Shown here: piece after piece, positions 49,413-58,362 of the stretch
How the letters are laid out: every line of letters begins with the position of its first letter
Position numbering within the stretch: position 1 is the first letter of the stretch
Origin: Pseudoluteimonas sp047602125
Lineage (GTDB): Bacteria > Pseudomonadota > Gammaproteobacteria > Xanthomonadales > Xanthomonadaceae
DNA: 64,000 nt
Reading direction: 5' to 3'
NCBI GenBank assembly: GCA_047602125.1
Contig: JASGIB010000001.1
Coordinates: 1,116,001 to 1,180,000 of the forward strand
Program-made: the position numbers and the translations under genes
Notes under the pieces: model-generated
What the model was told of the DNA's origin: nothing
The model's database searches: none
What the model saw: the letters and a program-made list of their open reading frames with translations, nothing else

Positions 49413-50232
49413 GCCGCGCGCCCTCGCGCTGCAGCAGGCGGCGCTTCAGCGGCAGGCCCCAGCGATAACCGCCGACGCTGCCGTCGCCGCGCACGACGCG
49501 ATGGCAGGGCACCAGCACCGCGATGCGGTTGCGCGCGCAGGCGCCGGCCACCGCGCGCGCAGCGTTGGGCGCGCCGAGTTGCGCCGCGATTTCGGCGTAG
49601 CTGCGCGTCTCGCCTTGCGGGATACGCATCAGCGCGTCCCATACCCTCTTCTGGAACGCGGTGCCGAGCAGGTCGACGTCCACCCTGGCCCGCTTGCCGG
49701 CGAGCAGGTCGGCGACTGCGCGCACGCGCGGCGCGAGGAAGGCGTCGCGGCCGGCATCGACGCGCTGCAGCCGGGCGTTCGGGAATTCCGCGCGCAACCT
49801 GGCTTCCAGCGCGCGTTCGTTCGCGCCGAGCTCGACCATGCAGATACCGCGCTCGCTGGCCGCGACCAGCGCGGTACCGAGCGCGGTATCGACCGTGCTC
49901 CAGCGCAAGGCTTCGCCTTCGCCGCCGGCGCGGTAGCGCGCGGGCGTCATCCCGAGTTTCGCCGCGCCGGCCTCGTACACGCGCGAGGGCGAACCGTAGC
50001 CGGCGTCGTACAGCGCGGCGCTGACATCGCTGCCTTCGCGCAGCGCACGCTTGAGCGTGCCGAGCTTGCGCTGGGCGAGGTATTCGGCCGGGCTGAGCCC
50101 GAAGCGCGCGCGGAACCGGCGCTGCAGGTGCGCTGGGCTCAGCGCGACCGCGCGGCCGAGTTCTTCCAGCGTCGGTTCGCCACCGTCGAGCAGTTGCCGC
50201 GCGCGTTCGAGCTTGTCGTCGGGTTTGTCCAT
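49357..50232 (-). CDS. AraC-HTH / O6-methylguanine-DNA methyltransferase fusion (Ada-like, lacking the methylphosphotriester domain)
   Basis: A 291-residue protein. Residues 1-100 form an AraC-type HTH (EELGRAVALSPAHLQRRFRA, RFGLSPAEYLAQRKLGTLKR, AALYDAGYGSPSRVYE). The remainder is a methyltransferase with GTAFQKRVWDALMRIPQGET, SYAEIAAQLGAPNAARAVAG, IAVLVPCHRVVRGDGSVGGY (acceptor Cys in PCHRV). The N-terminal Cys-rich Ada domain that repairs phosphotriesters and switches the activator on is absent, so alkylation sensing must differ from E. coli Ada. It repairs O6-alkylguanine by transferring the alkyl group to Cys. Confidence 0.88.
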   Translation of the reverse strand: MDKPDDKLERARQLLDGGEPTLEELGRAVALSPAHLQRRFRARFGLSPAEYLAQRKLGTLKRALREGSDVSAALYDAGYGSPSRVYEAGAAKLGMTPARYRAGGEGEALRWSTVDTALGTALVAASERGICMVELGANERALEARLRAEFPNARLQRVDAGRDAFLAPRVRAVADLLAGKRARVDVDLLGTAFQKRVWDALMRIPQGETRSYAEIAAQLGAPNAARAVAGACARNRIAVLVPCHRVVRGDGSVGGYRWGLPLKRRLLQREGARLSGDAGAARNASATRGRA

Positions 50233-50297
50233 GGCGAAAACGATAACGGGCGCCGATGGCGCCCGCTATCCGATTCCTGCGCCGTCGGCGTCGCCGC

Positions 50298-52472
50298 TTA
50301 TTCGACGCCCGCCCAGTGCAGCGGCGAATGCGATTCCGGCAGCACCTGCGCGGTCAGTTGCTTGTTCGCGACCAGCAGGCCCATCGCGTCGCCGAGGATC
50401 GCCGCCGATTCGCGCAGCAGCGGGTCCGGGCGGTTCTCGGCCTGTTTCTCGCGCGCCGCATCCTTGGCCACGTCGCGCTCGCCCACCTGCAGGCCGTCGT
50501 CGGCATCGTCGGCGGCCAGCGGATCGGCGGCCAGGCCCAGCTGCTTGCGTTCGGCCTCGCGCTGCTTGCGCTTGGCATCGTCGCGGTCGCGCTCGGCGCG
50601 GCGTTCGGCCTCGTTGAGCGAGATGTACTTCTTGTCCTGCTCGGCGCGGAACTGGGCGACGTCCTCGGCCCACCAACGGAACTCTGGGTCGCGGGCGACG
50701 CGCGCTTCGTGGAGCTGTTCAAGCTGCGGCAGGATCGCGCTGAAGTTGCCGTACTGCACGTGCGGCGCGGCGGCGATGCGCGTCCACGGCAGCGCGTTGT
50801 CGTAGGTGCTTTCGCCGAACTCGCTGGCGTCCACCGTCACCGGGAAGGCGATGTCCGGGGCCACGCCCTTGTTCTGCGTGCTGCTGCCGCCGGGCAGGAA
50901 GAACTGGGCGATGGTCAGCTTCACCTGGCCGTACTGCGAGCCGTCGTTGGCCGGCCAGCGGTCGAGGTCGACCATGTTCTGCACCGTGCCCTTGCCGAAG
51001 GTGTTCTCGCCGATGATCAGGCCGCGGCCGTAATCCTTGATCGCGCCGGCGAAGATCTCCGAGGCCGAGGCCGAACCGCGGTTCACCAGCACCGCGAGCG
51101 GACCGTCCCAGGACACGCCGGCGTTGTCGTCGCCGTCGACGCTAACGCGGCCGCTGGATTCGCGCACCTGCACCACCGGGCCGCGGTCGATGAACAGGCC
51201 GGTGAGGTTGACCGCCTCGTCCAGCGAACCGCCGCCGTTGTTGCGCAGGTCGATCACCACGCCGTCGACGTCCTGCGCCTTGAATTGCGCGAGCAGCTTC
51301 TTCACGTCGCGCGTGGCCGAGGCGTAATCGCCGTTCTGGTCGCGGCGACCCTCGAAATCCTGGTAGAACGCGGGCAGTTCGACCACGCCGATGCGGCGCG
51401 CCGGTTCGCCGTTCGCGGCCGGCAGGTCGATGACCTTGGACTTCGCCGCCTGTTCCTCCAGGCGGATGCGCGCGCGGGTCAGCGTCAGCAGGTTCGGCTT
51501 GCTGTCCAGCCCGGACTGCGGCGGGATGATGTCGAGCCGCACCTGGGTGCCCTTCGCGCCCTTGATCTTCTCGACCACGTCGTCGATGCGCCAGCCGATC
51601 ACGTCCTCCATCGGCCCGCTGGTGCCCTGCCCGACAGCGACGATGCGGTCGCCCGGCTGCAGCTTCTTGCTCAGCGCGGCCGGGCCGCCGGGCACGATCT
51701 CGCGGACGACGACCACGTCGTCCTGCTTCTGCAGCACCGCGCCGATGCCCTCCAGCGACAGCGACATCTGCTGGTTGAAGCGCTCGGCCGCGCGCGGGTT
51801 GAAGTAATCGGTGTGCGGGTCGATCGCGTTGGTGTAGGCGTTGAGGAAGCTCTGGAACGCGTCCTCGCCGTTGAGGTCGCCCGCCGATTTCGCGAGGTTC
51901 ACGTAACGCTTGTCCAGCGTCTTGCGGATCTGGTCGGGCTGCTGGCCGGCGAGCTTGAGCCGCAGCCAGTCGTTCATCACCGACTGCTTCCACAGCGTGT
52001 CCAGTTCCTGCGAAGTCGCCCACGGCGACTTCTCGCGGTCGTAGTACCAGCGTTCGTTGCCGTTGAAATGGAAGATGTCCTGCTTCAGCAGCGAACGCGC
52101 GTACGCGGCGCGCTGGTCCACGCGCTGCTTGTACAGCGCGAAGATCGCCTGCGCCGGCGCGGAGTCGCCGTCCTTGATGTCGTCGTCGAGCGTGGTCCTG
52201 TAGCGGGCGAAGCCGGCGACGTCCTGCGCGGTGAAGAACATCTTGCTGCCGTCGAGCGATTCCAGGTAGCGCTTGAGGATGTCGGCGGACAGCGCGTCGT
52301 CCAGCGCGACCGGGCGGTAGGCGTAGCGGCTGTTCGACAGCAGGCCGTAGACCAGTTTCGAGGTGGTGGCCTGTTCGGCGGTGGCGCCGGCGACGGCATT
52401 GCCGCTGTCGGCGCGGGCGAGCAGCGCGACCGGGGCGGTGAGGGCAAGGGCGAGCAGGAAGTGGGTCTTCAT
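50298..52472 (-). CDS. prc: tail-specific (C-terminal processing) periplasmic protease
   Basis: A 724-residue protein, MKTHFLLALALTAPVALLAR signal peptide first. The N-terminal helical domain (TSKLVYGLLSNSRYAYRPVA; YRTTLDDDIKDGDSAPAQAI) is followed by a PDZ domain (MSLSLEGIGAVLQKQDDVVV; LQPGDRIVAVGQGTSGPMED) and an S41 domain with DGVVIDLRNNGGGSLDEAVN, LAVLVNRGSASASEIFAGAI (catalytic Ser in GSASASEI) and YGRGLIIGENTFGKGTVQNM (catalytic Lys). A charged C-terminal DUF3340-like tail is present. It degrades periplasmic proteins and trims peptidoglycan-enzyme precursors, often with the adaptor NlpI. Confidence 0.93.
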   Translation of the reverse strand: MKTHFLLALALTAPVALLARADSGNAVAGATAEQATTSKLVYGLLSNSRYAYRPVALDDALSADILKRYLESLDGSKMFFTAQDVAGFARYRTTLDDDIKDGDSAPAQAIFALYKQRVDQRAAYARSLLKQDIFHFNGNERWYYDREKSPWATSQELDTLWKQSVMNDWLRLKLAGQQPDQIRKTLDKRYVNLAKSAGDLNGEDAFQSFLNAYTNAIDPHTDYFNPRAAERFNQQMSLSLEGIGAVLQKQDDVVVVREIVPGGPAALSKKLQPGDRIVAVGQGTSGPMEDVIGWRIDDVVEKIKGAKGTQVRLDIIPPQSGLDSKPNLLTLTRARIRLEEQAAKSKVIDLPAANGEPARRIGVVELPAFYQDFEGRRDQNGDYASATRDVKKLLAQFKAQDVDGVVIDLRNNGGGSLDEAVNLTGLFIDRGPVVQVRESSGRVSVDGDDNAGVSWDGPLAVLVNRGSASASEIFAGAIKDYGRGLIIGENTFGKGTVQNMVDLDRWPANDGSQYGQVKLTIAQFFLPGGSSTQNKGVAPDIAFPVTVDASEFGESTYDNALPWTRIAAAPHVQYGNFSAILPQLEQLHEARVARDPEFRWWAEDVAQFRAEQDKKYISLNEAERRAERDRDDAKRKQREAERKQLGLAADPLAADDADDGLQVGERDVAKDAAREKQAENRPDPLLRESAAILGDAMGLLVANKQLTAQVLPESHSPLHWAGVE

Positions 52473-52715
52473 GGATTTCCGCGGCCGGGGCCGTTGTCGT
52501 GGGGGACAGCTTCGGGACTCTTTCGGACCCGCGGCAGTGCCGGAAGTTGCATGCCGCGGGCGCCTCGAGGCCACTCTAGCCCGGTTCCATGGCCCGGAAG
52601 TGAACATATCGTCGGCCCGTGGCGGCCGTTGGTCGCGGATCGCGTGGACATGGGTCTTGACCGCCTCGGGAACGGGACCGGAGGATGCGAAACGGACAAT
52701 TCGGGGAAACCGATC

Positions 52716-53015
52716 GTGGGACGACCGGACGATTTCATGGAGGAATACAGGCGCTTGCAGGACCAGACGATGCAGCGTCTCGATACGCTCGCGAACGACA
52801 TCGATGCGGGTCGTGTTCCACTCGAGGAAGGCCTGAAGCAAGCGGACAAGCTTGTGCTCGAGACGCAGGCACAGACCGCCCCCTTGCTGGCACTCCACCA
52901 GGCACGCATTCGCCGCGCCAAGCTGCACGCCAGGATCGTGGTCATCCTCGTGACCGTCGCCGTGTTCGGCCTTGCCTGCGCCGTCCTCGCCCACCGCGCC
53001 GGAATCGTCCCCTAA
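52716..53015 (+). CDS. hypothetical small membrane protein
   Basis: About 99 residues from GTG 52716, eight bases after GGGGA; ATG 52650 and ATG 52737 are alternatives. An acidic, Gln-rich helix (MEEYRRLQDQTMQRLDTLAN) is followed by LEEGLKQADKLVLETQAQTA and a single membrane helix ARIVVILVTVAVFGLACAVL near the C-terminus, so a tail-anchored protein is likely. No family is recognised. Its TAA overlaps the start of the next gene by one base, suggesting coupling. Confidence 0.6.
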   Translation: MGRPDDFMEEYRRLQDQTMQRLDTLANDIDAGRVPLEEGLKQADKLVLETQAQTAPLLALHQARIRRAKLHARIVVILVTVAVFGLACAVLAHRAGIVP

Positions 53016-53566
53016 TGCGAACCCACGGCACCTTGGCGAAGTGGAACGATGATCGCGGCTTTGGATTCATCTCGCCGGCTGGCGGCGGCGCGGAATTGTT
53101 CGTCCACGTTTCCGCCTTCCCGCGCGATGGCCGGCGGCCGACCGTCGGTGAAGTCGTTTCCTACGAAATCGAAAAGGGCGCTGACGGCAAGACTCGCGCC
53201 GTGGGAGTCATACGCCCCGGCCAGAAGGCGCAGCCGCGGCCCGCATACCGCGCCGCGCGGGAGAAGCAGCCGAAGCCCGCGGGCATCATCGAGGCGGTGA
53301 TCGCCGTCCTGCTGATTGGCGGCATCGCACGATACGCCTACACTCGCATGCACAAGCCAGAAAGTCCCTCGCCTCCCGCAGTGCAGATATCCGACGCACA
53401 AAAGATCCGTGCGTCATTCGCATGCGAAAACCCCAAGGCCTGCCCGCAGATGCATTCGTGCGAAGAGGCGCGCCAATATCTGAAAACCTGCCCCAATGCC
53501 CCGATGGATGGCGATGAAGACGGGATTCCCTGCGAGGAGCAGTGGTGCACCGCGGGCGCGGATTGA
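53015..53566 (+). CDS. cold-shock domain - membrane helix - Excalibur domain protein
   Basis: A 183-residue protein. Residues 1-65 are a cold-shock domain: HGTLAKWNDDRGFGFISPAG and ELFVHVSAF (RNP1 KWNDDRGFGFI and RNP2 FVHVS). One membrane helix, IIEAVIAVLLIGGIARYAYT, follows. The C-terminus holds CPQMHSCEEARQYLKTCPNA and MDGDEDGIPCEEQWC, the D-x-D-x-DG-x-PCE calcium-binding Excalibur domain. The layout implies cytoplasmic nucleic-acid binding coupled to an extracytoplasmic calcium-binding module. Similar proteins are found in gammaproteobacteria, with no known function. Confidence 0.82.
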   Translation: MRTHGTLAKWNDDRGFGFISPAGGGAELFVHVSAFPRDGRRPTVGEVVSYEIEKGADGKTRAVGVIRPGQKAQPRPAYRAAREKQPKPAGIIEAVIAVLLIGGIARYAYTRMHKPESPSPPAVQISDAQKIRASFACENPKACPQMHSCEEARQYLKTCPNAPMDGDEDGIPCEEQWCTAGAD

Positions 53567-53581
53567 TCCGCGCGTTTCGCC

Positions 53582-54589
53582 TCACGCAATCCCCGCCGCC
53601 TGGCGGTCGGCGTGGTAGCTCGAACGCACCATCGGCCCCGAGGCCACGTGCGAGAAACCGAGTTCGTAGCCGTATTCCTCGAGCTGCTTGAACTCGTCCG
53701 GCGTCCAGTAGCGCAGCACCGGATGGTGGTGCGCGCTGGGCTGCAAATACTGGCCGATGGTCACCATCTCCACGTCGTGCGCGCGCAGGTCGCGCAGCGT
53801 CGCCTGTACCTGCTCCATCGTCTCGCCGAGGCCGAGCATGATCCCGCTCTTGGTCGGCACGCCGGGATGCTGCGCCTTGAACTTCTGCAACAACGTCAGC
53901 GACCACTGGTAATCCGCGCCCGGACGCACGTTGCGATAGAGATCCGGCACGGTCTCGATGTTGTGGTTGAACACGTCCGGCGGATCCGTCGCGAGGATTT
54001 CCAGCGCGCGCTCCATGCGGCCCTTGCCGCGGAAATCGGGCGTGAGGATCTCGATGCGGATGCCCGGCGCCGCGGCGCGGGTTTCGCGGATGCAGTCGAC
54101 GAAATGCCGGGCGCCACCGTCGCGCAGGTCGTCGCGGTCGACGCTGGTGATGACCACGTACTTCAGGCCCATGTCGGCGATGGTGTCGGCCAGCCGGCGC
54201 GGTTCGCCGGCATCGAGCGGCTTGGGCCGACCGTGCGCCACGTCGCAGAACGAACAGCGGCGCGTGCACACGTCGCCCATGACCATGAAGGTCGCGGTGC
54301 CGTGGCTGAAGCATTCGTGGATGTTCGGGCAGCTCGCGTCCTCGCAGACCGTGACCAGGCGGTTCTCGCGCAACTTGGCCTTGAGGTTCTGCACCGCGTT
54401 GCCGCTGGGGATGCGCACCCGGATCCAGCTCGGCTTGCGCAGCACCGGCGCTTCGACGAATTCCACCGGCGAACGCCCGATCTTGTCGCCCGCGACCTGG
54501 CGCACGCCCGGCTCGAGCCCGGTTGAAGCCGGCGACGCGGGCGCATCGCCGAGCACGGCCAGCGGGATAGTGCGGGGTGTGCTGCTCAT
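53582..54589 (-). CDS. lipA: lipoyl synthase
   Basis: A 335-residue radical-SAM enzyme. The auxiliary cluster motif is LVTVCEDASCPNIHECFSHG (C-x4-C-x5-C) and the radical-SAM motif is MVMGDVCTRRCSFCDVAHGR (C-x3-C-x2-C). VFNHNIETVPDLYRNVRPGA and GLGETMEQVQATLRDLRAHD are typical LipA segments. It inserts two sulfurs into octanoyl groups on lipoyl domains. It lies 27 bp after lipB on the same strand. Confidence 0.95.
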   Translation of the reverse strand: MSSTPRTIPLAVLGDAPASPASTGLEPGVRQVAGDKIGRSPVEFVEAPVLRKPSWIRVRIPSGNAVQNLKAKLRENRLVTVCEDASCPNIHECFSHGTATFMVMGDVCTRRCSFCDVAHGRPKPLDAGEPRRLADTIADMGLKYVVITSVDRDDLRDGGARHFVDCIRETRAAAPGIRIEILTPDFRGKGRMERALEILATDPPDVFNHNIETVPDLYRNVRPGADYQWSLTLLQKFKAQHPGVPTKSGIMLGLGETMEQVQATLRDLRAHDVEMVTIGQYLQPSAHHHPVLRYWTPDEFKQLEEYGYELGFSHVASGPMVRSSYHADRQAAGIA

Positions 54590-54616
54590 GCGGGAATTAT
54601 CGCGCAGAAACCGCGC

Positions 54617-55276
54617 TCAGGCGGCCAGCTGCTCCGGAAGCGCCGCTTCCGCGCGCAACGCCAACCCGAACTGCGCCGCCAGCTTCCCGAGCAGCACCGG
54701 CTTGACCGCATCGAGCGAGGAAGGGCCGCCGAGGTCGGACATCGCGACGACCTGCAGCCCTTCGTAGCCGCAGGGATTGATGCGCCCGAACGGCGCCACG
54801 CTTTCGCCGGCGATGTTGAAGGCGAGGCCGTGGAAGGCGCAGCCGCGGCGCACGCGGATGCCGAGCGCGGCGACCTTGGCGCCGTTGACGTAGACGCCGG
54901 GGGCGCCGTCCTTGCGCGCGCCCTCGATGTTCCATTCGCCCAGCGTGTCGATCACCGCCTGTTCGATCCTGCAGACGTAGTCGCGCACGCCGATCTTCAA
55001 CCGCTTCAGGTCGAGCAGCGGATACGCGACGATCTGCCCGGGCCCGTGGTAGGTCACCTGCCCGCCGCGATCGACGTGGATCACCGGGATTTCGCCCGGC
55101 ATCAGCACGTGCTCGGGCTTGCCGGCCTGGCCGAGGGTGAACACCGGCTCGTGCTCGACCATCCAGAGTTCGTCGACGGTATTGCCGTCGCGTTCGTCGG
55201 TGAAGCGCTGCATCGCGCGCCACACCGGTTCATACGGCTGGCGGCCGAGGTCGCGGACGATGGCGTCGCGCCTCAC
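54617..55276 (-). CDS. lipB: octanoyltransferase
   Basis: A 219-residue protein from GTG 55276, which overlaps the ybeD stop by two bases; a GTG nine bases upstream lies inside ybeD. Family motifs: ELWMVEHEPVFTLGQAGKPE, VIHVDRGGQVTYHGPGQIVA (RGG-x-VT-[YF]HGPGQ), GVYVNGAKVAALGIRVRRGC (catalytic Lys in AALGIRV context), AFHGLAFNI and INPCGYEGLQV (catalytic Cys). It transfers octanoate from acyl-carrier protein to lipoyl domains. Confidence 0.94.
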   Translation of the reverse strand: MRRDAIVRDLGRQPYEPVWRAMQRFTDERDGNTVDELWMVEHEPVFTLGQAGKPEHVLMPGEIPVIHVDRGGQVTYHGPGQIVAYPLLDLKRLKIGVRDYVCRIEQAVIDTLGEWNIEGARKDGAPGVYVNGAKVAALGIRVRRGCAFHGLAFNIAGESVAPFGRINPCGYEGLQVVAMSDLGGPSSLDAVKPVLLGKLAAQFGLALRAEAALPEQLAA

Positions 55277-55551
55277 ACCGTCCACTTCACTTCCGGATGG
55301 TCGCGCAGCGCCTGGTGCGCGCGTTCGTATTCCTCGCGCGAGTTGGCGCGGAACGCGATCCGCACCGAGACGTACTTGCCGTTCGAGGAATGCTTCCAGT
55401 TCACGGTCTCGCGCAGCACGTCGATGCCGGCGTCCTGCAGGTGGCGCGGGAGGTCGGTTTCCAGCTGTTTGTCCGCCGCGCCCATCGCCGAAAGCTCGAA
55501 GATGCCGGGGAACTGGAAGCCGTGGTCGGGGTTGTCGGACTTGAGTTCCAT
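55273..55551 (-). CDS. ybeD: YbeD/DUF493 family protein
   Basis: A 92-residue protein from ATG 55551 (MELKSDNPDHGFQFPGIFEL). It has the ferredoxin-like ACT-type pattern of DUF493: FQFPGIFELSAMGAADKQLE, and GKYVSVRIAFRANSREEYER followed by AHQALRDHPEVKWTV. It is encoded between the dac gene and lipB in many proteobacteria, and its stop overlaps lipB. A regulatory role in lipoate metabolism is suspected but not shown. Confidence 0.9.
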   Translation of the reverse strand: MELKSDNPDHGFQFPGIFELSAMGAADKQLETDLPRHLQDAGIDVLRETVNWKHSSNGKYVSVRIAFRANSREEYERAHQALRDHPEVKWTV

Positions 55552-55649
55552 GGCCCGATTATCGGGGCGATCGCCCCGCATCCCAAGCCCGCCCGTCCGC
55601 GGGCGGCGGCCGTACCATGGAGCGTCCTCCGGAACCGGCGCGGTGCGCG

Positions 55650-55847
55650 ATGGCGAACTTGTGGTGGGGCATGCTGTTCGGCGCCATCGGCATGGGCTAC
55701 TGCGTCTACGGCAAGCGCCAGTCCGCGCCGATCCCGCTGGTCTGCGGCATCGCCCTGCTGGTGTTCCCCTGGTTCGTGTCGAACGCGTGGATCATGGTGC
55801 TGGTCGGTGCTGCGCTGATGGCGATTCCGCGTTTCGTGCGGATCTGA
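55650..55847 (+). CDS. small two-helix membrane protein
   Basis: A 65-residue protein, MANLWWGMLFGAIGMGYCVY, with GKRQSAPIPLVCGIALLVFP and FVSNAWIMVLVGAALMAIP. The sequence MLFG-x-IG-x-GY-x-VYGK-[RK]-Q recalls a short family often labelled amino acid transport protein in Xanthomonadaceae, but there is no evidence of transport. It is divergent from ybeD. Confidence 0.72.
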   Translation: MANLWWGMLFGAIGMGYCVYGKRQSAPIPLVCGIALLVFPWFVSNAWIMVLVGAALMAIPRFVRI

Positions 55848-55910
55848 CCCCGGGGCCGTCCCGGGCCGGGCATGTCCTGTCGCGGGGCCGGGCCGCGTAA
55901 TCCATCAACC

Positions 55911-57146
55911 ATGCGTGCCTTCGGATTCCCCTTCCCCGGCAAGTCGCCGCGACGCGACGCGTGGCTGCTCCTGCTTTCCGGCGCGGCCTGGCTGCCGGTC
56001 GAATGGTGGCGCCCCGTCCCGGGGATTGCGATCGGGCTGGGATGCGTGCTGACGCTGGCGTTATGCAAGATCCTGCGCATGCCTCCGGTGTGGCGTGCAT
56101 TCGTCGCGCCATTGCCCGTCGTCGCGACGCTGCCTTGGCTGGGCGCCGACGGCCGACCCGGTTTGTCGGGCGCCCTGGCCGCCGCGGGCGGCTACCTCGC
56201 CTTCACCCTCGCCCGCCGCGTCGTGTACGCCGTGCGCAGCTGGAGGTTCCATGCCCCGGACGGACGCACCGACGGATGGGATTACGCGCGCTGGGTGATC
56301 GCGCGCGAACGCTTCCTGGCGCGGTCGTGGCCGCGTCGCCCGCTGCGCATCCTGTTCCCGCCGACCACCATGGAAGCCGATCTGCGCCGCGGCTTCCGCC
56401 ATCGCGCGGAGCTGCTTCGGTTCGCCGAACCCACCGCGGAAACGCTGCGCGAGTGCGACCTGGTGGTGCCGCTGTCCCTCAAGGACCTGGCGCGGCTGCG
56501 CGAATCCGGCCTGTTGCCCGAACGCAACCCGCTGCCGTTGCCGTCCGCGGAGTGCGTCGACCTGTGCAACGACAAGCTCGCGTTCAATCGCGCGATGGTC
56601 GCGGCGGGATTCGCCGATTGCGTGCCGGAGGTCGCGGACGCGCTGCCGTTCCCCTACGTGCTGAAGAAGCGCATCGATGCCTGGGGCGACAACACCCACG
56701 TCGTCGCCAGCGCGGAGGACGAACGCCGGCTCGGGGCGCTGCTGCACGACGCGAATTACTTCCGCCAGGCCTTCGCGCCGGGCCGGCGCGAATACGCCGC
56801 GCACCTGCTCGTGATCGGCGGGCGCATCGCCGCCGCGCTGACCGTCGAGTACGGGTTCACGCACGACCTGCACAAGAAATCCCGCGAGCATCCGCCGCAT
56901 TACCGACGGCTGCGTCGCAGCACCCACCTGCCGCTGTTCCGCGACATGCTCGCGGCGATCGGCTACGAAGGCCTGTGCTGCGTGAACTACAAGCTCGATG
57001 GCGGGCGCGTGCGCCTGCTTGAGGTCAACCCACGCTTCGGCGCGAGCCTCGCCCCGTGGTTCTTCGTCATGCTGCGCGCGTTGCCGCGCGCGAAGCCGCT
57101 CAGAGCGAATGCCACCACATCATCAGCGAATCCCACAGGCGCCTGA
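55911..57146 (+). CDS. ATP-grasp-like protein with N-terminal membrane helices
   Basis: A 411-residue protein from ATG 55911 (MRAFGFPFPGKSPRRDAWLL). Residues 15-120 carry three or four hydrophobic stretches (LLLLSGAAWLPVEWW, IAIGLGCVLTLALCKIL, LSGALAAAGGYLAFTLA). The soluble part resembles ATP-grasp enzymes: CNDKLAFNRAMVAAGFADCV, LPFPYVLKKRIDAWGDNTHV (ATP-binding Lys), REYAAHLLVIGGRIAAALTV, and CCVNYKLDGGRVRLLEVNPR (the E-x-N-P-R metal ligand motif). It probably joins an acid to an amine or glycan. Its 3' end overlaps the convergent dac gene by 47 bp. Confidence 0.7.
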   Translation: MRAFGFPFPGKSPRRDAWLLLLSGAAWLPVEWWRPVPGIAIGLGCVLTLALCKILRMPPVWRAFVAPLPVVATLPWLGADGRPGLSGALAAAGGYLAFTLARRVVYAVRSWRFHAPDGRTDGWDYARWVIARERFLARSWPRRPLRILFPPTTMEADLRRGFRHRAELLRFAEPTAETLRECDLVVPLSLKDLARLRESGLLPERNPLPLPSAECVDLCNDKLAFNRAMVAAGFADCVPEVADALPFPYVLKKRIDAWGDNTHVVASAEDERRLGALLHDANYFRQAFAPGRREYAAHLLVIGGRIAAALTVEYGFTHDLHKKSREHPPHYRRLRRSTHLPLFRDMLAAIGYEGLCCVNYKLDGGRVRLLEVNPRFGASLAPWFFVMLRALPRAKPLRANATTSSANPTGA

Positions 57147-58305
57147 AGAACCCGCCTTGCGGCACCGCGTCCAGCGCGACCAGCGGCGCCTGCGCGATCA
57201 GCTTGCCGTCCAGCGACACCTTCACCGTGCCCAGCGCCTGGCCCTTGGCGATCGGCGCCACGAGCGTCTTCTGGATGTCCATCGTCGCCTTCATGTGGTC
57301 GTACTGGCCGCGCGGGCTGCTCACCAGCAGCGGGGCCGCGACGCCCAGGCGCACGCTGTCGGCCGTGCCTTTCCACACGCGCTGGGTCGCGACCTGCTTG
57401 CCGGGGTCGTAGAGCTTGTGCGATTCGTAGAAGCGGAAGCCCCAGTTCAATAGCGCCTGCACGTCGACCGCGCGCTGGTTCTCGCTGGTGTCGCCCATCA
57501 CCACCGCGATCAGGCGCTGGTCGCCGCGCTGGGCCGAGCCCATCAGGCAGTAGCCGGCGCTGGAGGTATGCCCGGTCTTGATGCCGTCGACGCTGGGATC
57601 GCGCCACAGCAGCAGGTTGCGGTTGGGCTGGGTGATCGGCCCGACCGTGAATTCCTTGAGCTTGTTGTACGAATAGGTTTCCGGGAAGTCGCGGATCAGC
57701 GCGCGGCCGAGCAACGCGAGGTCGTGCGCGGTCGAATAATGGCCGTCAGCGGCCAGGCCGGTGGCATCGACGAAGTGCGAATGCTTGAGCCCGATCTTCG
57801 CCGCATAAGAGTTCATCAGCGATGCGAAGGCCTGTTCGCTGCCGGCGACGTGTTCGGCCAGTGCAATCGCGGCGTCGTTGCCGGACTGCACCACCATGCC
57901 TTTTTCCATTTCCACCAGCGGCGCGGTCTTGTTGACCTCGAAGCCGGAATAACTGCCGTCGGTGCCGGCGCCGCCAGTGCGCCAGGCGTTCTCGGTCATC
58001 ATCACCTGGTCGTCGGCCTTGACCTTGCCGTTCTTCATCTCGGCGGCGATCACGTAGCTGGTCATCACCTTGGTGATGCTCGCCGGTTCCACCTGCACGT
58101 CGGCGTTGTCGCCGGCCAGCACTTGCCCGGTGGCGTAATCCAGCAGCACCCAGGCCTTGGACACCTTGGGCGCGGGCGCCGGCGGAATCGGCAGTTCGCC
58201 GCTGGCGACGGCGGCGGGCGGGGCCGGTTTCGGCGCCGGGGTCTGGGCGAAGGCGAGCCCGAAGGCGGCGGTGGCAGCGGCGGCGAACAACAGGCGAACG
58301 GTCAT
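57100..58305 (-). CDS. D-alanyl-D-alanine carboxypeptidase (PBP5/6 type)
   Basis: A 401-residue protein with signal peptide (LLFAAAATAAFGLAFA-QTP) and a Pro/Ala linker. Catalytic motifs: VEPASITKVMTSYVIAAEMK (S-x-x-K), GMVVQSGNDAAIALAEHVAG (S-G-N) and SVDGIKTGHTSSAGYCLMGS (K-T-G). A PBP5-type beta domain follows, and a C-terminal amphipathic helix GGFFRRLWDSLMMWWHSL would anchor it to the periplasmic membrane face. It trims the terminal D-Ala of peptidoglycan stem peptides. It is followed by ybeD-lipB-lipA on the same strand. Confidence 0.93.
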   Translation of the reverse strand: MTVRLLFAAAATAAFGLAFAQTPAPKPAPPAAVASGELPIPPAPAPKVSKAWVLLDYATGQVLAGDNADVQVEPASITKVMTSYVIAAEMKNGKVKADDQVMMTENAWRTGGAGTDGSYSGFEVNKTAPLVEMEKGMVVQSGNDAAIALAEHVAGSEQAFASLMNSYAAKIGLKHSHFVDATGLAADGHYSTAHDLALLGRALIRDFPETYSYNKLKEFTVGPITQPNRNLLLWRDPSVDGIKTGHTSSAGYCLMGSAQRGDQRLIAVVMGDTSENQRAVDVQALLNWGFRFYESHKLYDPGKQVATQRVWKGTADSVRLGVAAPLLVSSPRGQYDHMKATMDIQKTLVAPIAKGQALGTVKVSLDGKLIAQAPLVALDAVPQGGFFRRLWDSLMMWWHSL

Positions 58306-58362
58306 CGAAACGGGAACTCCAAGGGGAAAGGCCGCGAAAGCCGCGGCGAAATAGTCGATTCG

